Shown here: positions 34,973 to 42,500 of the stretch, piece after piece | Numbering within the stretch: position 1 is the stretch's first letter | Layout: each line of letters starts with the position of its first letter | Assembly (NCBI GenBank): GCA_013365365.1 | Contig: JABVXU010000055.1 | Coordinates: forward strand, 1-42,500 | Source: Cruorifilaria tuberocauda | Lineage: Eukaryota > Nematoda > Chromadorea > Rhabditida > Onchocercidae | Reading direction: 5' to 3' | DNA length: 42,500 nucleotides | Program-made: the position numbers and the translations under genes | Notes under the pieces: generated by a model | What the model saw: only the letters and a program-made list of their open reading frames with translations | Database searches by the model: none | Told to the model about the DNA's origin: nothing

Positions 34973-35457
34973 ATCTGTTCCACGCTTTCAATACTACTTA
35001 TGCAATCGTTTTCTCAATCTATAAATTATCTTTGGGTTACTAAAGGATGCAGGAATTTGATAGATTTGTATTTTGGTATGGTTTAACTAATTCAGTAATA
35101 TAGAATAACTACTTTGCTATCACAATGTATTTCTCAAATGACAAATTAAACTTCGTTTTTCTTATTTTAAAGAAAAAGTGAAACTGACATAGCGAACCAA
35201 TCATTAACTTAAACTCTAACATTTTTTTTTATAAACAAGATTGCGTCGCAGGCACTTATCATATGTTGCCATCATATTTTGCAGTGTAATCATAATTATT
35301 AACAAGCAACAAGTAATAATAATAACAATAATGATAATAAAAATAGTCATAAAAGATAATACTATAAATGTGGATTGTACATAAACGAACTATTATATTT
35401 CATCATTTCTTATTATCTCAACTTTTAATAAGTAGTTTCATGCCTGAGGCATTTCAA
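34973..35457. other. Convergent spacer between hormone and receptor genes
   Basis: About 0.5 kb of AT-rich DNA between the 3' ends of the CHH/ITP-like gene (+) and the GPCR gene (-). Contains AAT/AAC trinucleotide-rich sequence near 35305-35345. Confidence 0.6.
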
Positions 35458-38400
35458 TTAATCTGATGTACATTTCACAAGAACATCATATTTAACATTT
35501 CTAGCCAAATTTTCTGTAGTGCCATTGGGTCCAGCCAATTCTTCTTCCTGATAATTTTTTGCCTTTTTTGAAGCTGAACGTTGATTCCTTCGGGATTCCT
35601 GTGATAAATTATCAAATATCAAACAAAATGTGAATTAGCAATACATTAAAATGAGTTTTCTTTGCAAACTATCCCATCCCATTCAAGTATTATTTTATTA
35701 ATATAACTTTTTTTTTCCGGATGTTACTTTGTATTAATATTTAATTGTAATTTTTTGAATACTGAATGTTTGCTATAGATATCCAGACTTATAAAATGCC
35801 TTAATTGATGAAATTTGTATAGTGATCAATAACTCATTTTACTTATAAGTGGCTACCTTTTTCTAGATCTAACTCAGAGAAACTGATTTAAATATATGAA
35901 TTAAATCTTTTGATCAATTTTTCACAATAATGCATCTGTAATTTCAATTATCAAAACGAAGTTGTACTTGATGATGGGGTCAATCACAGAATTATCAGTG
36001 TTATTTTAAGGAAAATAATTTTAAAGTTAAATGTATAATTCCACTCATAATTCAAATTCGATGCATTTTTTATATCATCGAAGAAATAATTGAATGCTAT
36101 TTTCAGATGAAAAATAGCCTTTATCATTTTTTTTCAAAAGCTGCATATTAATAAGTAAGCATTTATAATTATCAAAAATATTAACTTGTGTCGTTCTAGT
36201 CGAAAGTTTATCCCATAATTGAGTTGTTAATTCATTAAGTCCAAGCACTGTCATCTGTTTGTAATTACGATTAACAATACATGGGCACAAAAGAGCTGCA
36301 CAAATTCGTCGAAATTTTTGACCAAATATTGAATAAATAAAAATATTTAAAGCACTGAAATTAAGAAGAATCCTGAAAATTTTTCTAGAAACAAAAAATC
36401 AATTGATCAAGAAATATTTAATTTGACCTATTTTAAATTATTTTATTCAGAAAAAAAAACAATTTAAGTAATAAGACTTAGAGAAAGTTTCAAAAAGTAT
36501 TAATTTTATCTTTAGATATCAATTAAAATATGAAATCAAGTCAGAAATCTTCACAAGTTTATTAAAAATAGATAAAAATAACAAACCTGTTAACGCATAC
36601 CAATAAATTTCCAATAGGTAAACGTAAACGAAAAAGTTGAGAATATTCAGCAAAGAATGCTTCAATAATATGATTAATACCAGCCATTAAATTACAACCG
36701 ATAAATGCTAGAATCATTACAAAAGCCATAAGTGTACAGTGTCGTTCTCCTTCGTCCAAATTCCTGGTACGACTCATTAGAGAACGACGAATACGGTATG
36801 CTTGTACCGAACGGATAACGATAACATTTAAGACGATCATCGTTGTCCAGGGAATGATTATTAATAGTAATAAATAACCATAAGTATTATATAGAACAAT
36901 ATAAAGGCCGCTTGTACGTAATGCTGTTGGTGCTAGACGGCCACATTCATCAAGAGTTAATTCGAATAGTGATGGTAACTTGTAAACGAATGATACGGTT
37001 GCAATCACTGATAATACCAATTTGGCACGTGATGTTGAACACCATACTCGAGTTTGTAGTGGATATTTTACAGCTAAGTACCTGAAAGTTACTTATACTT
37101 CTACATTATTTCTAAATTCATGGATATTTCAAATGTGCAGTTTAATAAGAAATTAACAATTTTATGAATTATTACTCCTTAAGTGAAAAGAGAAGTTTGT
37201 TATCATTTGATGGAAATGAAGAAGAATTGTTTTGAAAAATGTTTTTTTATTTTATCATATATTAAGTTACACGAAATTAACACTTTAATCATTCACATAA
37301 TAATAGTATTAGGAAAAGTAATCAATGAAAATTTCTTTTATTGAATTTTACCGATCAACAGTAATAGCTACACATGTCCATACTGATGAAGTTTGTGCAG
37401 CAAGCGATATTGGATAACTGACAAGTGTTGTCTTCCAAAAAAATTCACATACTGCGCCTTGTTGCTAAAATTTTGAAATTTTATTTAGTCAATATTTGTT
37501 TAAAATTTATGATAAAAATATATAATACATATGCATTCTCATTGATAATATATCTATATCAACAAAGTTTAAAAGATTTCATTTCATATTTCAATAGTGA
37601 TATTAATTTGTATAATGCATTAATGTCAGTCATAAGAAGAAGACGTGACACGATGCTGTTAGCGTAATTACATAACCATTGTTGAACTTGGTTGAGAATG
37701 ATGTACTTCTATGATGGATATATTTGAGATAACATATGAAATATTAGTATTACCGATCAAAAAGCAACAAACAACAAGATAAAATGAAATATTTTATTGT
37801 TGAAACAATGCATCATTGGCCAATATTTAACAAATAATAGTAAATTAAATGAAATTTCATGTGAAATAAAATTTTTAACAAGAAAGCTCAATATTTTCTT
37901 CATAATGATTATTTTAAAATTTCATGATAGCTAAAAAAAATTTTCTTAAATATTCCTTACATGAAAACATTTATACTATACTATAAATATATAAGAAAGT
38001 CAATGAGCCTTATAATCATTCTTTATCAATAATTTTATTGAGCTATAAACATGAAATATTCTTTCATTAATTAATAATGATACTATAATTCTAATTTTTA
38101 TCTAAATTTAAAAAGCATCAGATAAAGTTTCTGTTTTATCAATTGATTGCAGCTTGAAATTTATTCATGTCCGAACCACCAACCTGTCTAACTTTCTCTA
38201 TTTCATTTTGTTGAATAAAATAATCTACTATAATCATTGATATCAGCGATAAAATAAGATGGACAAATGTGAATTAAATCATAGCTCGATGAATATCGGA
38301 AAATCCACTTGGTTTTGCACTTTTTTGTTCTTTTCTTTTCTTTGAAGAAGATAAATGATAAAACCAAGCAAGATATCATATTCCATCAAAATGCTTGCAA

Positions 38401-41243
38401 TGCCAACCAACAAATCTTATCACTATCTCCCAAAAGTTGATAAGTTGTGATGGTTTTAATGGATGAAATTAGTCCTGTTATTTTACTTTGTAAATCACTA
38501 CTTTCAATTTTCATCGTTAAGACGAAGCAAATATGTGAATGTAAATTTTGTGTGGGGTAATTTTGTGCGGGGGTAATTACCAAAGTTATTATTGGGAAAT
38601 TGGCCTCTCTCCTATCTAGGCAATATGATTAATGCTTTAGCTTTAGCTAACCTCCCTCTCTCCCTCTTCATTTTTTTTTTTGGTGAATTTCCATGATTAT
38701 CGATCATAATAGAAAGTAATAAAATCAGAAGCAATAAATGGTTAAACTCTTAAATAGACATATGTATTCCTGAAAATGAATAATTATGTAAATGTTATCA
38801 AAGTTGATAAAGTTTTTCTTCCTAAAGTCTTAAAATCCTACTATATCTTTCCCATTTTCTTTTATTTCCTGCAATACATTCATCCCAATCATGTGACTGG
38901 AAGTTATGATTGTTGAAATGTAAAAGCACTGACTTTAACAGAAATGAAAATGCATCATTTGTGTTTTAAGCATAATTTAAGCAAATAATTGTTAAGGAAT
39001 ATTGTTGTGATAAATTGAGTAAATTTTTCGTCTGATTTGATTAAGTAAGCAATAATTGCAAACTTTACAAGTTATATCGATTATCTTATTATTGATTTTT
39101 TTTTTGTTTTGGGGCAATTTATGAACGTAAAATAAAATTTCCTTCGTATATTTAGCTCAAAGAAAATTCTTTTATTTAAAAATTCATTTAACTTTATTTT
39201 CCTCCTTTTTTTCTCATAGCGGTACAAATTTTTTTGTGCTTATACAAGCAAATTATTTAATAAAATTAATGATTTAATTAATTGCATTAATGATTTTCGG
39301 TTAAATGAACAGAAATGATTGAAATGAAATTGATGATTAAAAATCTTATCAGTTTTGTGATAATGTTAAAGTGAAATGCCCAAATGGAATGATACCAGTG
39401 CATGACGATACTATTCATTTGATTAATGAATATTACAACAATGTGGTATGCCTGATACGGATATATCTGCTCCTTTATTAATTAAAGATGAATACATGAA
39501 TGTCTCTCTCTCTCTCTCTTCTTTTTCCATCCATTTCTCCTCCAAATGATGGGAATAGTGTTGAATAAACTTTTAATGAATAAAAAACTATACCGGAATG
39601 AATTCCGGAATTCCTCAAACGCGTAAATCAAAAACATTTCGTCATTAATATCATTAGAATATTGTAATTACATAATTTAACTTATATACTGTGTAATTAA
39701 GTTACAAATTATGTAAGTTATAAAAAGAAATTATGAAATGCATAAATTAAAAAACGTATATACATGTCAGTATATAATTTGAATGAGAAGAAATTTTATG
39801 GACTAAATGATTAATTAAAATGTTAATTATCATTTTATGATAATGGGAAATTCGGAAGCTACTCAGGTATCTTGAAACCTTCCAGTGAATTCATTAAAGC
39901 ATTATTGAAAAGAAGTAGCAGTATATAAATAATCTTGTCAAAATCCATGCTTTCAAATGAAATGATTTTCATTTAAAAAAGAATGAAAGGAATTTTTTTT
40001 TAATTCATTTCACATTGCGGTCTTTTTTTAATTTGAAAATGGAAAGCTTCAAAATGCTTTGTCATCTTCAAACTTTTTGCGCAATAAATGGTAATTTTTT
40101 TATTGTATTTCACAATTATTTTTCTGCAGATTATATTATTGGTTTCTATTTTAGGCAATTCGGAACGAATGATAATAATGATAATAGTAATAATAATTAA
40201 TAATAATAATGATAATGATAATAACAATAATAATAGTAATAATAATAATAATGAAAAGGATGAATCAGTCAAGTGATTATGTTGTTTAAAAATCATAAAA
40301 TCCATTCTGGCAGTTCATTTTAAAGTGTTTTGTTTAAGAAAAGTTTTCCACACTTAGAGGCAACAATCTTATTAGTATCAGGTGATTCTCAATGTTATGA
40401 AAAACCGATATTTTGAATTTTAGGATAGCCGGGTATTTGTGTAAAATAGGGTTTTCAAAACTAATTTCAAGAGGGAATTTGTTTCTTTACTATGCTCAAA
40501 GATTTCAATTCTGAATCACTAATAACCACAAGCTTTTACTAGCAAATCTAGTTAAGTTTGTTTTGCTGTCTGCATTAAACTCTTATAACAAACTAATTCA
40601 AAACATCACAAAAGGCATTACTGCAGTAAAACTGACGGCATTTTGATTTGTTTGCTTGCATGATTGCATTATTGCATGCTTTAATTTTTCTGTACATATT
40701 TTTATACTGTAAATTATAAAATGGAAGATGGATGCATGTATCAGATGAAAAATGCAATAAAAAGTAAATACATAATTAATAATTAAATTAGTCATGCTAA
40801 CTGATGCAATTGTAGAAATTTAAGTTGATCTTTGACTTTTGTGCAGTTTTTTGAAATTTTCAAAATTTCAATACAAATCTATTTTACTCGTGCAATTTTT
40901 CTTCTCTAATTAAGCATTAGTATGAAAAAAAAGAAATGAAAAAAAGAAAGCTTACATTATTTTGCAAGCATATCTGCATAGGTGGATAAATAAGAAGTGA
41001 TACAAGCAAAAGGATTAAATCGAAAAATGATAAGCCAGCCAGGTAAATGCTCAATGATGAACGCATTTGTGGACGGGTGAATATGATGACGCAAATAGAA
41101 GCAGCAAATATACCAGCAATGCAAACAATTGGTAATATGGTAGTATAAATGATATGTTGAGCAAAATCAACAACATTATCAGTTCTTTGAGTATCACGGG
41201 TTTCTGGTGGTATATAGCATCCTGAATGATGATTATCATCCAT
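35458..41243 (-). CDS. Class A GPCR, FMRFamide-receptor-like
   Basis: Peptide-type receptor of the plasma membrane. Minus-strand exons: 41243-40956, 37464-37352, 37081-36587, 36372-36186 and 35598-35458, giving 407 residues; all junction phases agree. TM1 includes LPIVCIAGIFAASICVIIF; TM2 includes SIYLAGLSFFDLILLL. C102 at the start of TM3 and the Cys in LDECGRL can form the usual disulfide. TM3 ends in DRYLAVKYPL (DRY at 133-135). TM4-5 includes KLPSLFEL, typical of FMRFamide-receptor-like proteins. The third loop is RIRRSLMSRTRNLDEGERH. TM7 has NFSALNIFIYSIFGQKFRR, where NPxxY is NIFIY. The C-tail is rich in Ser, Lys and Glu. The first intron is about 3.5 kb and contains the AAT-repeat block. 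It may be an FRPR/EGL-6-type receptor; the ligand is not established. Confidence 0.9.
39668..39716. repeat. Near-perfect inverted repeat (hairpin)
   Basis: TTACATAATTTAACTTA (39668-39684) faces TAAGTTACAAATTATGTAA (39698-39716) across a 13-base loop. The 17-base left arm pairs fully; the right arm has a 2-base bulge. It lies in the long first intron of the FMRFamide-receptor-like GPCR. It may be a foldback repeat remnant or a structured intronic RNA. Confidence 0.6.
40168..40254. repeat. Imperfect (AAT)n trinucleotide repeat
   Basis: About 85 bases of AAT with ATG, AGT and AAC variants inside the first intron of the GPCR gene. Open frames here on both strands (poly-Asn or poly-Leu) are artefacts of the repeat. 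Confidence 0.9.
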
Positions 41244-42500
41244 TGATAACAATAATAATGATGAAAATAATAATAATAATCGAGTTTCCTTCAGCTAGAA
41301 AATTCGTCTTTTGGTCCATTTAGGCTAAAAACTAATAGACAGCATATGATTTAGCACTGACCATTTGGCCTTAAGGAATGAATGATTGTTAGAGTCCCTT
41401 TCTCGACTAAGTAAGTCCTATTTCATTCTCATTTATCCATTCATTTTCTTGCACCACACCCCTCTCCTTTACCCCTTTTTCATCGCCCCACCCAAACTTC
41501 AATCTCTCTCGACAAATGTCGTCATCTCGTTTACCTGAGCTAAAAATGAGGTTTCTCCATTATTCCTCCAAAAAGGTTGATCATTTTTTTTTTCTTTAGA
41601 TGATCCATTTTCATTATCAAACTATATCGAAAATGATTACATTGCTGATGATAATACCATCACCTTATCATTTTGTCACTTTGAAATTTATTAATAATTG
41701 ATAGCAAATAGTAGATTTAACAGGTTTAGAATTGTCGTAATAAAAAAAATTCCATTACTGAATTATATATAATCAAAAGATATAAAATCTTAGACGAGAA
41801 TAATCAGATAACATATAAGTAAAGGGGAATAGGAGATAATTGGGAAAAAAAAAAGAAAGAAATTAAAATTTAAGAATGAAATGAGTAAAAGAAGAGAAAA
41901 TTGAAATAGAAAGAATTGATGTTGAAATTTTTTTTTTTGACAATATATTCGAGCCTAATATTTTGTCAGAGAAGCAAATGCGTTCTGGAGTAGAGCTTGG
42001 ATAATAAAAAACGAAAAAGATGAAAACGTGATGAAATATAATCAAAAATTTCTCATTGATGCTCTTCATTTGATGAATAGAAGTGGATCTTATCTTCTTT
42101 TTTTATCAGATTGCTTTTTAAAGTTTGTGAATTGCAGTTTCCGTCGTTTCCATTTTTTTTTTCTTTCTAATTCCATGATTTAAATTCTCGATATAACAGT
42201 TTATTTTTATCAATTTCTTATCCCGAAAAAATAGCTTTTAATATAGTTTTGAAGCAATTGTTTCGTTCATTGCTATAGCTTATGTTAATTTTAATCAATA
42301 TGACCTGATTAACTCATACTGCACTTATGAGTTATTTCTAAATTTCCATCAAAAAACAGATTTATATTCACTTACTTAAACACAAACAGACAAACAGAAA
42401 GCAAAATGGATAAAGCACTAAAATATTTGTTATCAAAAGTCATAGACAATTTTTAAAATAGTAGTTAAAAAGTAGTTTTTGAATAAAAATTAAAAAAATT
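41244..42500. other. Upstream region of the FMRFamide-receptor-like GPCR
   Basis: Contains AAT-type repeats at about 41248-41281 and then AT-rich DNA with A and T runs to the window end. No further gene is seen; the promoter probably lies here. Confidence 0.5.

Noticed and set aside
40000..40305. Frames coding poly-Leu, poly-Ile or poly-Asn on both strands
   Set aside because: Products of the AAT trinucleotide repeat in an intron.

Overview
The window looks like nuclear DNA of a parasitic-type nematode. It is very AT-rich, its genes are split by many small introns with T-rich TTTCAG/TTTTAG/TTTAAG acceptors, and it holds a nematode cuticle collagen. A clade III (filarial-like) worm is my guess from composition and intron size; the species cannot be read from the sequence. 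Nothing indicates bacterial DNA, an endosymbiont insertion or a virus. All gene models were joined by hand from splice signals and reading-frame phase, so exon ends are inferences, although nearly every junction is phase-consistent.

Left part (1-10.5 kb): a divergent peptide-type GPCR (+, about 1.8-4.7 kb), then an intron-containing cyanate hydratase (cyanase) gene on the minus strand (6.3-7.7 kb) with all three catalytic residues, then about 2.8 kb with no convincing gene apart from a GC-rich patch containing a tRNA-T-arm-like element near 9.6 kb.

Middle part (10.5-23 kb), less AT-rich than the flanks: a six-EF-hand calumenin (+) convergent with a MOB2-like kinase activator (-); an ill-defined interval of lone coding-looking exons on the minus strand (18.0-20.5 kb), including a likely trans-spliced first exon; and a complete synaptogyrin (+, 21.2-23.0 kb).

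Right part (23-42.5 kb): a cuticle collagen (+) with a GATA-site cluster about 0.65 kb upstream and one GC-AG intron; a secreted or GPI-anchored cell-surface protein with three Ig domains and one fibronectin III domain (-), as in the WRK-1/Wrapper/Klingon family; a short gene (+) for a crustacean-hyperglycemic-hormone/ion-transport-peptide (CHH/ITP)-type neurohormone; and, tail-to-tail with it, a class A FMRFamide-receptor-like GPCR (-, 35.5-41.2 kb).

Most genes point to neurons, secretion and cuticle: a synaptic vesicle protein, two peptide-type receptors, a peptide hormone, an axon-guidance-type Ig protein, an ER calcium-binding protein and a collagen. The items most worth a second look are the CHH/ITP-like hormone with its arthropod-like intron position, the hormone/receptor neighbour pair, and the nematode cyanase with its alternative N-termini.
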